The notes: a model not told the origin generated them from the letters alone. 64,000 nucleotides of DNA from Gaetbulibacter_B jejuensis (GCF_039524015.1 NZ_BAAAGF010000001.1:682001-746000); one strand, 5' to 3'; shown: positions 32,959-41,948, counted from the first letter of the stretch. Program-made: numbers and translations.

Positions 32959-33582
32959 TTAATTCTGCTTTAGTGTATAAAGTATTTTTTTAAGTTGCTT
33001 TTTTTCTGATAAATTTCTGTAAGTGAGTAGAAACGAGACACAATACCTTTTGCTTTCAAAAGCAATAAAATCTTGAAAAGAATTATTCTCTTTATAAAAA
33101 ATGTTTGTAGAGCTAACTTTAAAACCGTTGATAATTTTTGGATATTCACTATCGTTTATTTTATAGTCGATATTTGAAAACAAAAGCTGTTGTTTTAATG
33201 CTTCAATATAGTCATGAGCGGTTAAAACAGTATTGCCTCTTATGTCTTCAGCAATAATGGTAAAGCTAGAAGTGAAACCATCTTCTGAATCAGAAAAAGT
33301 TTTGTTTAGTACTAAAAGTGGGTTTGATTCTGACACTTCGACTGTCTCTTCATCAACATTGTCAAAAACATTTTCTAGAGCATTTTCGCTCAATGAATCT
33401 ACAATATCTTTATTAACAATACTCCAAGTTTGGGGCTCAAAGTTTAATGTAAATCCAAAGTAATTGTTTGTGTAATTCCCTTCTGAAATAATACCTCTAC
33501 TATACATTAAATCTTCTTCTGAATTCTTTTTACAAGAAATTATCAAAAGAGAGAATAGTAATAGATAAAAGTATTTTTGCAT
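32959..33582 (-). CDS. Lipoprotein, unknown function
   Basis: 207 residues. Lipobox LIISC (Cys17) after a short hydrophobic signal; mature part of mixed alpha/beta character (NNYFGFTLNFEPQTWSIV..., then DIVDSLSENALENVF). Its phrasing recalls small fatty or stress-induced lipoproteins of the family but I cannot name one. Its ATG abuts the ftsX stop, so it is cotranscribed with ftsX. Confidence 0.6.
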   Translation of the reverse strand: MQKYFYLLLFSLLIISCKKNSEEDLMYSRGIISEGNYTNNYFGFTLNFEPQTWSIVNKDIVDSLSENALENVFDNVDEETVEVSESNPLLVLNKTFSDSEDGFTSSFTIIAEDIRGNTVLTAHDYIEALKQQLLFSNIDYKINDSEYPKIINGFKVSSTNIFYKENNSFQDFIAFESKRYCVSFLLTYRNLSEKKQLKKILYTLKQN

Positions 33583-34461
33583 TTAATAGTACAACTGGTC
33601 GGTTTTCAAATTCAAGAAACGTTGTGTGGCAATAAATGTACTAATCCAAGTGATAATTATACCAAGTATAAAAATACCAGCAAACAATATTGCCAACAAT
33701 ACAGGGTTTTGAACAAAGCCAAGATCAGGGAATGTTCGGTTAAGGTAATACAGTACTAAAGCCATACCTATAAGCGCAACAATAGCTCCTATAACACCAA
33801 GTTGAACGCTTTTAAATACAAATGGTCTACGAATAAAAGCTTTGGTAGCACCTACCATTTGCATCGTTTTTATGATAAAACGTTTAGAATAAACAGCTAA
33901 TCGTATAGAACTGTTAATGAGTAAAACCGCAATTACGGTAAATAATGCACTTACAATCAGTACCCAAAACGTTATTTTTTTAACGTTGTCATTCATCAGT
34001 TCCACAAGGTCATTGTCATAACGTATGTCTTCAATAAACTGTTTGTTGGCAAGCTCTTCGGTAATACCATCAAGGGTTTCGTTAGTAACATAATCGGCTT
34101 TTAAGTAAACCTCAATGTTGTTTTGTAGCGGATTGTACCCAACAAAATCCATAAAGTCTTCACCTGTATCTGCTTTCATAAACTCAGCAGCTTCTTCTTT
34201 TGAGACATAAACCGTTTTCTTGGTGTATTCAGCCATGGCTAAACTTTTTTGAAGCTGGTTGATTTCAACCTCTTTGGCAGAATCATTCAAGAAAATAGTA
34301 ACAACAACTTGCTCTTTAAAATGGTCTGCTACTTTTTTAGCGTTTAAAACCAAAAGACCTAAACAGCCTAAAAGAAAAAGAACCAAGGCGATGCTGATAA
34401 CTACAGAAAAGTATGACGAAATTAATTTTCGTTTTTGGTATCTATCAAAAGATGAACTCAT
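33583..34461 (-). CDS. ftsX: Cell-division ABC transporter permease FtsX
   Basis: 292 residues with the FtsX layout: a first membrane helix (about 17-40), an extracytoplasmic domain of about 110 residues (KEQVVVTIFLNDSAKEVEINQL, SLAMAEYTKKTVYVSKEEA), and three more helices (about 170-190, 214-240, 260-282). With FtsE it controls peptidoglycan hydrolases at division. The ATPase ftsE is not adjacent in this window. Confidence 0.93.
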   Translation of the reverse strand: MSSSFDRYQKRKLISSYFSVVISIALVLFLLGCLGLLVLNAKKVADHFKEQVVVTIFLNDSAKEVEINQLQKSLAMAEYTKKTVYVSKEEAAEFMKADTGEDFMDFVGYNPLQNNIEVYLKADYVTNETLDGITEELANKQFIEDIRYDNDLVELMNDNVKKITFWVLIVSALFTVIAVLLINSSIRLAVYSKRFIIKTMQMVGATKAFIRRPFVFKSVQLGVIGAIVALIGMALVLYYLNRTFPDLGFVQNPVLLAILFAGIFILGIIITWISTFIATQRFLNLKTDQLYY

Positions 34462-34553
34462 AAATATTGTGGGTTAATGGTGTAAAAATAATAAACAAAA
34501 CTATTTCCGTAAGGTTTACAACGTTTAATCTTTCAACATTGTTATAATAACCT

Positions 34554-34561
34554 TAAATTTG
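34554..34561 (+). promoter_or_regulatory. -7 promoter box (TAAATTTG) of the prenyltransferase gene
   Basis: Exact TAnnTTTG, 28 nt before the TTG start at 34590. The preceding ATAATAACCT is nearly repeated before leuS (35474-35484). Confidence 0.5.
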
Positions 34562-34589
34562 AAGCAAAATGCACTTTAAAATCTAGTAT

Positions 34590-35450
34590 TTGCTCCACGA
34601 TTTAAAAATTTCACGTCCAGGTTTATGGTTTCCAACGCTTTGGATTTATTTGGTGCCATTTAGTTTAGAAACCCATTTTTGGCAAGATTATAATTTTTGG
34701 ATAGGTTTACTGTTTGTCACTTTTCCGCTTAATTATTTAGTGTATGGTTTAAACGATTATAATGATGTGGAAGCCGACGAAGTCAATGAGCGTAAAGGAA
34801 ATTTTTTGTTTGGAGCAAAATCCACATCAGAACAATTAGCATCTATTCCTAAGAAAATAGCAGTAATACTGTTGCCTTTTTTAATCTATTTTACAGTAGT
34901 ATCTGGATTAAAAATGCTGTTACTTTTAGTGTTTATGATTGTCATAAACATCATTTACAATTTTAAACCTTTCAGAGTCAAAGAACGTCCACCTTTTGAA
35001 ATATGCATTCAGGTTGGTTATGTATTCACAGCTTTTTTCAGTGTTGTACTTAATGATTTACCAATGTTGCCTTGGCAAACCATTTTATATCTAACATTGT
35101 TTGCATTTCAAGCACATATTGCAGGAGAAATCATGGATATTGAACCCGATTTAAAAGCTGGAAAACAAACCACAGCAACATTAATTGGTAGAAAAAACAC
35201 CAAATTATTAATGCTTTTATTATTGCTTCTAGAAACATTCATTCTAGCATATTGGTTTAAAGATTATGTGCTATCTGCGTTTTTAGCTGTGTTTTCGTTA
35301 TGGCTTATAGCTGATGTGTTTGTCTGTTTTAAAGAAAAACCATATTCAGTACAACAAATGAAACTCTTTGGATTTGCGATGAATATTTCCGCGCTTTTAT
35401 CGATGATTTGGGTGCTGTATTCAGGAAAACTAATGCAACCTGTTTTTTGA
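34590..35450 (+). CDS. UbiA-type prenyltransferase
   Basis: 286 residues, eight or nine membrane helices. Two Asp-rich motifs that bind Mg-prenyl diphosphate are visible: NDYNDVEADEVN (about 55-66) and DIEPDLKAGKQ (about 184-194). UbiA-family enzymes attach prenyl chains to aromatic or other acceptors (e.g. for menaquinone, carotenoid or lipid synthesis); the acceptor is unknown. The start is an uncommon TTG (34590): the nearest ATG at 34569 runs into a stop after five codons. The family opening ISRPGLWFP follows at once, supporting this start. Confidence 0.82.
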   Translation: MLHDLKISRPGLWFPTLWIYLVPFSLETHFWQDYNFWIGLLFVTFPLNYLVYGLNDYNDVEADEVNERKGNFLFGAKSTSEQLASIPKKIAVILLPFLIYFTVVSGLKMLLLLVFMIVINIIYNFKPFRVKERPPFEICIQVGYVFTAFFSVVLNDLPMLPWQTILYLTLFAFQAHIAGEIMDIEPDLKAGKQTTATLIGRKNTKLLMLLLLLLETFILAYWFKDYVLSAFLAVFSLWLIADVFVCFKEKPYSVQQMKLFGFAMNISALLSMIWVLYSGKLMQPVF

Positions 35451-35483
35451 TAGCGCTTCCTTTTACAATCGTATAATAAACCT

Positions 35484-35491
35484 TAAATTTG
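35484..35491 (+). promoter_or_regulatory. -7 promoter box of leuS (TAAATTTG)
   Basis: Exact TAnnTTTG, giving a leader of about 95 nt to the leuS ATG that includes the palindrome at 35519-35545. Confidence 0.5.
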
Positions 35492-35518
35492 CACCTAATT
35501 TCAAATTAAGTGTGATTT

Positions 35519-35545
35519 GTCATTCCGCACTTGATGCGGAATCCA
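35519..35545. repeat. Dispersed palindrome in the leuS leader
   Basis: ATTCCGCA...TGCGGAAT, 8-bp stem with a 5-nt loop, preceded by GTC and followed by CC. It matches the layout of palindromes at 32556 and 38101, a type common between flavobacterial genes. Confidence 0.6.
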
Positions 35546-35590
35546 TAAAGCGATAGTAAAAATAAAACACTCACCTTCGAGAGCATTATT

Positions 35591-38500
35591 ATGACATATA
35601 ATTTCAACGAAATAGAAGCCAAATGGCAAAAATATTGGGCAGAAAACAATACGTTTAAAGCCGAAAACCATAGTGATAAACCAAAATACTATGTACTGGA
35701 TATGTTTCCTTATCCAAGTGGAGCAGGTTTACATGTTGGTCATCCATTAGGTTATATTGCTAGTGATATTTATGCACGTTACAAGCGTCATAAAGGGTTT
35801 AATGTATTGCATCCTCAAGGTTATGATAGTTTTGGTTTGCCTGCAGAACAGTATGCTATTCAAACAGGTCAGCATCCTGCAATTACTACCGAAACCAATA
35901 TTGCAACCTATCGTCGTCAATTAGACCAAATAGGGTTTTCGTTTGATTGGAGTAGAGAAGTACGCACATCAGACCCAAGCTATTACAAATGGACACAGTG
36001 GATTTTTATTCAACTGTTCAACTCGTGGTACAATAACGAGAGCGATAAAGCTGAAAACATTTCAACTTTAATTTCTATTTTTGAAAAAGAAGGAAATGCA
36101 AACGTCAATGCTGCTTGCGATGATGATATTAAAATATTTTCTTCGGAAGAGTGGAAAGGCTTTTCTTCTGAAAAACAACAAGAAATACTATTGCAATACA
36201 GGTTAACGTATTTAGCCGAAACTGAAGTAAACTGGTGTCCTGCTTTAGGAACCGTTTTAGCCAATGATGAAATTGTTAATGGCGTTTCAGAACGTGGTGG
36301 ACATCCTGTAGTGCGCAAAAAAATGACGCAATGGAGCATGCGTATTTCGGCATATGCTGAACGTTTGCTTCAAGGTCTTGATACTATTGATTGGACAGAT
36401 TCACTTAAAGAAAGCCAACGCAACTGGATAGGGAAATCGGTTGGTGCTAGTGTCACTTTTAATGTCAATAACCATGATGAGAGTATCGAAGTCTTCACAA
36501 CACGTCCTGATACTATTTTTGGAGTGTCGTTTATGACACTCGCTCCAGAACACGAATTGGTCTCAAAAATTACAACACCAGAACAAAAAGCTGAGGTTGA
36601 AGCCTATATTGAAGCAACTTCAAAACGTAGCGAACGCGATCGTATGGCAGATGTAAAAACCATTACAGGAGCATTTACAGGAGCTTATGCAGAGCATCCG
36701 TTTAGTAAAAAACCTATCCCAATCTGGATTGGAGATTACGTATTGGCAGGTTATGGTACAGGAGCTGTAATGTCAGTACCTTGTGGTGACCAACGCGATT
36801 ATGATTTCGCAAAGCATTTTAATATTCCTATTCCAAATATATTTGAAGGTGTTGATATTAGTGAAGCAGCATTTACCGACAAAGACAATACTATAATTGC
36901 TAATAGTGGTTTTCTTGATGGATTAAACTATAAAAAAGCAACTAAAACAGCTATTTATGAGTTGGAAAAATTAGGCTACGGAAAAGGGAAAACCAATTAC
37001 CGCTTACGTGATGCTGTATTTAGTCGTCAGCGTTATTGGGGAGAACCGTTTCCTGTGTATTATGTCAACGGAATGCCGCAAATGATAGACGCGCAACACT
37101 TGCCTATTACCTTGCCAGAAGTTGAAAAATACTTACCTACCGAAACAGGTGAGCCACCTTTAGGAAATGCAAGCGTTTGGGCTTGGGATACTGAAACCAA
37201 TACTGTGGTAAGCAATGATAACATAAACAATACCACTGTTTTTCCTCTAGAACTTAACACCATGCCTGGGTGGGCAGGAAGCTCACAATACTTTAATAGG
37301 TACATGGACCCACATAATGACAAAGAAATTTTCTCGCAAGAAGCTGTAAACTATTGGCAGCAAATAGACTTGTACATTGGTGGTAGCGAGCATGCTACAG
37401 GACACTTGTTGTACGCACGTTTTTGGCAAAAGTTCATGTTCGATTTAGGATTAGTACCTGTTGATGAGTTTGCTAAAAAACTCATTAACCAAGGGATGAT
37501 TTTAGGTGAGAGTGCTTTTTTATATGTGGTTGAAGGTCGCTTGAAGAAGAGTTCTGATGATGTCCAGGTTTTTGATAGTCAAGTTATAATAAGCAAAGAA
37601 GTTTTCGATTCATTAGAAAAACTTGAGAGTTCTTTAGAAGAGTTGACTATAAATATTAAAGATTTCTTGAAAGAAAAAATGGATTCTTTTAGAAAAGCAA
37701 ATAGTATTTATAATGAATACGATTTTTGTTATAAGGCATTTAAAACTTCTAATATTGATATCAGTTTTGTTAATCTTAGAAATGAACTTGATTTAAATTC
37801 TTTAACAAAAGATAAGCGCTTTGAAGTTTTACAAAACGCTCATTATTTTGATGGAAATGTAGTTGTTGAGAATCAAAATATTTCTTCGGATATAACAATT
37901 AAAGTTGCTCGCGAAGTAGAAAAAATGTCTAAGTCTAAATACAATGTGGTTAATCCAGACCATATTTGTGAAGAATATGGCGCAGACAGTTTACGTCTAT
38001 ACGAAATGTTTCTTGGGCCTTTAGAGCAATACAAACCTTGGAATACTGCTGGTATTACAGGAGTGCATGGATTCCTTAAAAAGTTATGGAAACTCTATCA
38101 TTCCTCCCTTGAGGGAGGTCAGGAGGGTGTTTTTCAAGTCACAGAAGACCAACCGACAAAAGAGGCTTTAAAAACCTTACATAAAACCATTAAGAAAGTA
38201 GAAGAAGACATCGAGAACTTCTCGTTTAATACTTCGGTATCTACGTTTATGATTGCTGTTAATGAGTTAACCGCTCAAAAATGTACAAGTAGAGCAATTT
38301 TAGAACCTCTTATTGTGTTAATCTCACCTTATGCACCACATATCGCTGAAGAGTTATGGAGCAAATTAGGACACAACGAGTCCATTGCTACTGCACCTTT
38401 TCCTGAGTATGACGAAAAGCACTTGGTAGAAAGCAGTAAGGTATATCCAATTTCGTTTAATGGTAAAAAACGTTTTGAACTAGAGCTACCATTAGATATG

Positions 38501-38620
38501 AGTAAAGAAGATATTGAAAAAACAGTGATGGCTCACGAAAAAACACAAGACCAACTACAAGGACGCACACCTAAAAAAGTGATTGTGGTTCCTGGGAAGA
38601 TTGTGAATATTGTTGGGTAG
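35591..38620 (+). CDS. leuS: Leucine--tRNA ligase with an enlarged insert before KMSKS
   Basis: 1009 residues, class I synthetase charging tRNA-Leu. Seen: HIGH-type HVGH (about 48-51) in PSGAGLHVGHPLGY, an editing domain (about 285-455, with TTRPDTIFGVSFM and GTGAVMSVP), the WAGSSQYFNRYMDP block, and KMSKS (about 777-781). Two extra parts stand out: a region of about 125 residues (about 648-773) just ahead of KMSKS, longer and more divergent than I expect for flavobacterial LeuRS, and a 13-residue insert (about 837-849, SSLEGGQEGVF) encoded by a dispersed palindrome. The frame is intact through both, so the gene should be functional. Confidence 0.97.
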   Translation: MTYNFNEIEAKWQKYWAENNTFKAENHSDKPKYYVLDMFPYPSGAGLHVGHPLGYIASDIYARYKRHKGFNVLHPQGYDSFGLPAEQYAIQTGQHPAITTETNIATYRRQLDQIGFSFDWSREVRTSDPSYYKWTQWIFIQLFNSWYNNESDKAENISTLISIFEKEGNANVNAACDDDIKIFSSEEWKGFSSEKQQEILLQYRLTYLAETEVNWCPALGTVLANDEIVNGVSERGGHPVVRKKMTQWSMRISAYAERLLQGLDTIDWTDSLKESQRNWIGKSVGASVTFNVNNHDESIEVFTTRPDTIFGVSFMTLAPEHELVSKITTPEQKAEVEAYIEATSKRSERDRMADVKTITGAFTGAYAEHPFSKKPIPIWIGDYVLAGYGTGAVMSVPCGDQRDYDFAKHFNIPIPNIFEGVDISEAAFTDKDNTIIANSGFLDGLNYKKATKTAIYELEKLGYGKGKTNYRLRDAVFSRQRYWGEPFPVYYVNGMPQMIDAQHLPITLPEVEKYLPTETGEPPLGNASVWAWDTETNTVVSNDNINNTTVFPLELNTMPGWAGSSQYFNRYMDPHNDKEIFSQEAVNYWQQIDLYIGGSEHATGHLLYARFWQKFMFDLGLVPVDEFAKKLINQGMILGESAFLYVVEGRLKKSSDDVQVFDSQVIISKEVFDSLEKLESSLEELTINIKDFLKEKMDSFRKANSIYNEYDFCYKAFKTSNIDISFVNLRNELDLNSLTKDKRFEVLQNAHYFDGNVVVENQNISSDITIKVAREVEKMSKSKYNVVNPDHICEEYGADSLRLYEMFLGPLEQYKPWNTAGITGVHGFLKKLWKLYHSSLEGGQEGVFQVTEDQPTKEALKTLHKTIKKVEEDIENFSFNTSVSTFMIAVNELTAQKCTSRAILEPLIVLISPYAPHIAEELWSKLGHNESIATAPFPEYDEKHLVESSKVYPISFNGKKRFELELPLDMSKEDIEKTVMAHEKTQDQLQGRTPKKVIVVPGKIVNIVG
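38101..38137. repeat. Dispersed palindrome inserted in frame within leuS
   Basis: CCTCCC-TTGA-GGGAGG followed by TCAGGAGGG, a G/C-rich patch in an AT-rich gene. It encodes part of an extra Ser/Gly/Glu loop in LeuRS, and resembles free-standing flavobacterial repeats of the same sequence type. Confidence 0.6.
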
Positions 38621-38625
38621 TTCTT

Positions 38626-38703
38626 GTCATTATAAGGAACAAAGTGACCTAGTAATCTCATTAAATTCTTAATCAAAAGATTGCTTCTTTTGTTAGTAAT
38701 GAC
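38626..38703. repeat. Imperfect inverted repeat after leuS
   Basis: GTCATTA at 38626 and TAATGAC at 38703 bound two arms of about 25-30 nt that match imperfectly (AGTAATC with GATTGCT and similar). The arms resemble the well-known GTCATTGCGAGGAACGAAGTGAC-like flavobacterial repeat but with mutations. Confidence 0.6.
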
Positions 38704-38731
38704 AGTAGTGGTATGACAAAATTTCTTAACT

Positions 38732-38739
38732 TAAATTTG
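38732..38739 (+). promoter_or_regulatory. -7 promoter box (TAAATTTG) of the zinc metallopeptidase gene
   Basis: Exact TAnnTTTG, 52 nt before the ATG; a nearer 7/8 match (TAAATTTA, about 38764) is the alternative. Confidence 0.4.
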
Positions 38740-38791
38740 GCTTATTTTTTGCTAGATTAGTATTAAATTTACACTATTAAACTTTAAAAAG

Positions 38792-39487
38792 ATGATTGGA
38801 TATTATATATTAATTGGAGCAATTGCTCTGGTAAGTTGGTTAGTTAGTAATCAATTAAAACAAAAGTTTGCCAAATACTCTAAAGTAAGATTACGCAACG
38901 GAATGACAGGACGTGAGATTGCGGAAAAAATGTTGGCAGACAACGGTATTTATGATGTTGAGGTTATTTCGGTAGCTGGTCAACTAACAGACCATTACAA
39001 CCCAAAAAACAAAACAGTAAACCTTAGTGAGCCAGTGTACAACCAAGCTAACGCAGCTGCTGCAGCTGTTGCAGCACACGAGTGTGGGCACGCAGTACAG
39101 CATGCACAAGCCTATAGCGCTTTAGGGATGCGTTCAGCATTAGTACCTATTGTAAGTGTAACTTCTGGGATGTCACAATGGTTAGTAATAGGAGGTTTAA
39201 TACTTGGTGCAGCTGCTGGTGTAGGATTAGGATATTGGGTTGCTGTTGCAGGATTAGTATTTATGGGTTTTGCAACCTTATTTAGCTTTATTACGCTACC
39301 AGTAGAGTATGATGCTAGTAATAGAGCATTAGCTTGGTTAAAAGCAAAAAACATGGTAACTCCTGAAGAATATAAAGGCTCTGAAGATGCACTTAAGTGG
39401 GCAGCTAGAACTTATCTAGTAGCAGCAATTGGTGCTTTAGCTTCATTGCTATATTGGGCACTTCAAGTATTTGGCGGAAGAGATTAA
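38792..39487 (+). CDS. Zinc-dependent membrane metallopeptidase (COG2738/YugP family)
   Basis: 231 residues with about four membrane helices and the zinc motif HECGH (96-100, in AAAAVAAHECGHAVQHA). A third ligand is likely in the later EYDAS segment (VEYDASNRALAW). The N-terminal YYILIGAIALVSWLVS is membrane-anchoring. Family members are membrane-embedded metallopeptidases with no well-established substrate. Preceded by the repeat-rich leuS tail; followed by a strong bidirectional terminator. Confidence 0.88.
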   Translation: MIGYYILIGAIALVSWLVSNQLKQKFAKYSKVRLRNGMTGREIAEKMLADNGIYDVEVISVAGQLTDHYNPKNKTVNLSEPVYNQANAAAAAVAAHECGHAVQHAQAYSALGMRSALVPIVSVTSGMSQWLVIGGLILGAAAGVGLGYWVAVAGLVFMGFATLFSFITLPVEYDASNRALAWLKAKNMVTPEEYKGSEDALKWAARTYLVAAIGALASLLYWALQVFGGRD

Positions 39488-39503
39488 AACATAAAATAAC
39501 AAC

Positions 39504-39537
39504 AAAAAAGCCTCTGAATTTTCAGAGGCTTTTTTTA
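39504..39537. terminator. Bidirectional intrinsic terminator
   Basis: AAGCCTCTGAA/TTCAGAGGCTT stem flanked by A and T runs, between the converging metallopeptidase and Lrp genes. Confidence 0.85.
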
Positions 39538-40005
39538 TACTTTTATCTGTCTGTCAATTTGCTGTTGAAGCGATATAAAGGTTTCAGTTCGTGATACACC
39601 AGAAATAGATTGTATTTCTTTATTAAGAACTTGCATTAGGTGCTCATTGTCTTTACAAAGTATCTTTACAAAAATACTCCAGTTACCAGTTGTGTAATGA
39701 CATTCCAATACTTCAGGTATCTTTTGTAATTGTCGTACAGCTTCTGGGTTACTAACGGCTTTATCTAAGTATATACCTATAAAAGCCATAGTAGTATACC
39801 CTAAAACCTTAGGATTGATTACAAACTTTGATCCCGAAATTAACTTAGACTTTTCAAGTTTTCGTAACCTTTGATGAATAGCAGCTCCTGAAATACCCAC
39901 TTGTCTTGCTATTTCAAGAATGGGTGTTCTTGCATCTTCCATTAAGGCACGAAGAATTTTTTTGTCTATACCATCAATATGGATATTTTGATTTACAACT
40001 TTCAT
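39535..40005 (-). CDS. Lrp/AsnC family transcriptional regulator
   Basis: 156 residues. N-terminal winged HTH (about 10-60; ILRALMEDARTPILEIARQVGISGAAIHQRLRKLEKSKLI) and a C-terminal RAM/ligand-binding domain (about 70-150; YTTMAFIGIYLDKAV, HYTTGNWSIFVKILCKDNEHL). It lies 66 nt downstream of the saccharopine dehydrogenase gene on the same strand, suggesting amino-acid-responsive control of that gene, a pairing common for Lrp-type proteins. Confidence 0.92.
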   Translation of the reverse strand: MKVVNQNIHIDGIDKKILRALMEDARTPILEIARQVGISGAAIHQRLRKLEKSKLISGSKFVINPKVLGYTTMAFIGIYLDKAVSNPEAVRQLQKIPEVLECHYTTGNWSIFVKILCKDNEHLMQVLNKEIQSISGVSRTETFISLQQQIDRQIKV

Positions 40006-40071
40006 TAAGTTTTAAATAGAAATTATAAAACATAAAAGTAGTAAATACATTTAGATTTGTAATGCTTTAGA

Positions 40072-41436
40072 CTATAAGTTTAAAGGATTGTAACCAAGAT
40101 ACGGTACATCGTATTCTTTAAACTTAATATCATACGCTTCCAACTCTTTTAAAATAGGCTCATACACTTCTTTGTTAATAGGTATTTGAACACCAGGAGT
40201 TGTAATTTTTTCATTTAAAATCGCCAAGGTAGCAATAGCCACAGGTAAGCCAACAGTTTTAGACATTGCTGTAAACGTCTGGTCTTCACCAATTGTTACC
40301 ATTGTAGAGTCTATTTGGTGTTTTTTACCGTTAAGCTCGTAACCAAACTTGTGATACATTACAATCATGTCTTTATCCTCTTCGGCAAGTGTCCAACTAT
40401 CCATTAATATCTTTTGAAGTATTTGTGCTGGCGTTGCTTTTTTAAGTTCAACCATTTTACTAGCACTAAAGATATCTAGTTCAATAAGTTTGTCCCAAAC
40501 TATATCGTCTTGGTCAATCTTTAAAGCATGTCTAAACTTTAATTCAACCGAATCTGTTGGGCTGTAAGGTAAAAAGGCGTTTACAAAATCGCGATAGCTC
40601 ATGTTCTCACTATCATCTATAGTGTAGCTGTCGTCAGTCATCCCTAAAAGTACAAACATGTTCCACGCACGAGAAAACCCTACACGACGCATTGTACCTC
40701 TGTAAAGTGTTTTAATATCATCTAGTCCATACACGCTTTGGTATTTTAAAGAATCTCTATTAGCATATGCTTCAAAACGTCCATAGCCTTCAACGTCCAA
40801 AAATTCTGTTCTTCTAAATAACCGGTTATAAGGAATGTATTTATACGTGCCTTCTTGAAGAAATTTTGCAGCACCACCTTGTCCTGCAACAACTACGTTT
40901 CTTGGGTTCCAGGTAAACTTGTAATTCCATAGGTTATTATCGCTTTCAGGAGCAACCAAACCACCAGTAAACGATTCAAACAAAATCATTTTACCGCCTT
41001 TTTCACGTATGCTATCAATTACTTTCATAGCACTCATATGGTCAATTCCTGGGTCAACACCTATTTCGTTCATAAACACCAAGCCTTTATCTCTAGCAGC
41101 TTTGTCTAAACTTTGCATTTCATCGCTTACATAAGATGCAGTAACCATATTTTTACCAAATGAAATACAATCTTTAGCAACTTCTATATGGTATCTTGCA
41201 GGAAGCATAGATACAACAATGTCGGCATTTTGAATAGCTGTTTCTCTAGAGTGTTTGTCAAACACATCTAGCACAATAGCTTGAGCATTTTTGTGGTCGC
41301 CAATTAACTTTTTGGCACTAGAATAGTTGATGTCTCCAACAATTATAAGTAGGTTTTCAGATTCTGATTTTTCAAGTAAATATTTTATAAGATAGGATGC
41401 AGATTTTCCTGAACCAATAACTAAAATCTTTCGCAT
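40072..41436 (-). CDS. Saccharopine dehydrogenase family protein
   Basis: 454 residues. N-terminal Rossmann domain (KILVIGSGKSASYLIKYLL), a block DVFDKHSRETAIQNADIVVSMLPARYH typical of the NAD(P)-binding half, and the family EIGVDPGIDHMSAM element, then a C-terminal domain. In lysine degradation or synthesis such enzymes interconvert saccharopine and alpha-aminoadipate semialdehyde plus glutamate. A glutaryl-CoA dehydrogenase at the window end is consistent with lysine catabolism in this organism, but the two are 22 kb apart. Confidence 0.9.
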   Translation of the reverse strand: MRKILVIGSGKSASYLIKYLLEKSESENLLIIVGDINYSSAKKLIGDHKNAQAIVLDVFDKHSRETAIQNADIVVSMLPARYHIEVAKDCISFGKNMVTASYVSDEMQSLDKAARDKGLVFMNEIGVDPGIDHMSAMKVIDSIREKGGKMILFESFTGGLVAPESDNNLWNYKFTWNPRNVVVAGQGGAAKFLQEGTYKYIPYNRLFRRTEFLDVEGYGRFEAYANRDSLKYQSVYGLDDIKTLYRGTMRRVGFSRAWNMFVLLGMTDDSYTIDDSENMSYRDFVNAFLPYSPTDSVELKFRHALKIDQDDIVWDKLIELDIFSASKMVELKKATPAQILQKILMDSWTLAEEDKDMIVMYHKFGYELNGKKHQIDSTMVTIGEDQTFTAMSKTVGLPVAIATLAILNEKITTPGVQIPINKEVYEPILKELEAYDIKFKEYDVPYLGYNPLNL

Positions 41437-41515
41437 AATGGGATTTGTTGAGTAATTTTGTGTTCACGAAAGTAGTAAATCGAACGTGCAATAAAAACCC
41501 AAAGATTAAATTTAT

Positions 41516-41905
41516 ATGAACAAGTCTATATTAATTACCGCTTCCATATTAGGAATTTTAAGCATTGTACTTGGTGCATTTGCAGCACATGGTTTAAAGT
41601 CGCTTATTTCTGCCGAAATGATTGATACTTTTGAAACAGGAGTAAAATACCAAATGTATCATGCTATTCTATTATTGTTTGTAGGAAGCACAACTCTTGT
41701 AACCCAAAAGGCTAAGAAAACCATCTTTTATTTGGTGCTTGTTGGAGTGTTATTTTTTTCAGGTTCAATTTATGGTTTGGCAACTAATGTATTGTCTTCG
41801 TTTGATTTTAAAAGCATAGGGTTTATTACACCAATAGGAGGATTACTACTTATACTTTCATGGGTTGTTTTGTTGATAAACTTTTTAAAACTTAAAAAGG
41901 ATTAA
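41516..41905 (+). CDS. DUF423 family membrane protein
   Basis: 129 residues, four hydrophobic helices (about 5-23, 44-62, 69-88, 98-124). The family block FAAHGLKSLISAEMIDTFETGVKYQMYHAI is clear. DUF423 proteins are small inner-membrane proteins of unknown role. A 7/8 -7 box (TAAATTTA, 41507-41514) ends 1 nt before the ATG, again suggesting a leaderless mRNA. Confidence 0.88.
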   Translation: MNKSILITASILGILSIVLGAFAAHGLKSLISAEMIDTFETGVKYQMYHAILLLFVGSTTLVTQKAKKTIFYLVLVGVLFFSGSIYGLATNVLSSFDFKSIGFITPIGGLLLILSWVVLLINFLKLKKD

Positions 41906-41940
41906 AAAGCTATTTTAGTGACAGTTTTAAAATATTGTTT

Positions 41941-41948
41941 TAGCTTTG
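41941..41948 (+). promoter_or_regulatory. -7 promoter box of pckA (TAGCTTTG)
   Basis: Exact TAnnTTTG, 25 nt before the pckA ATG. Confidence 0.55.

Noticed and set aside
35591..38620. leuS as a pseudogene because of the odd insertions
   Set aside because: The frame is open throughout and all catalytic motifs are present.
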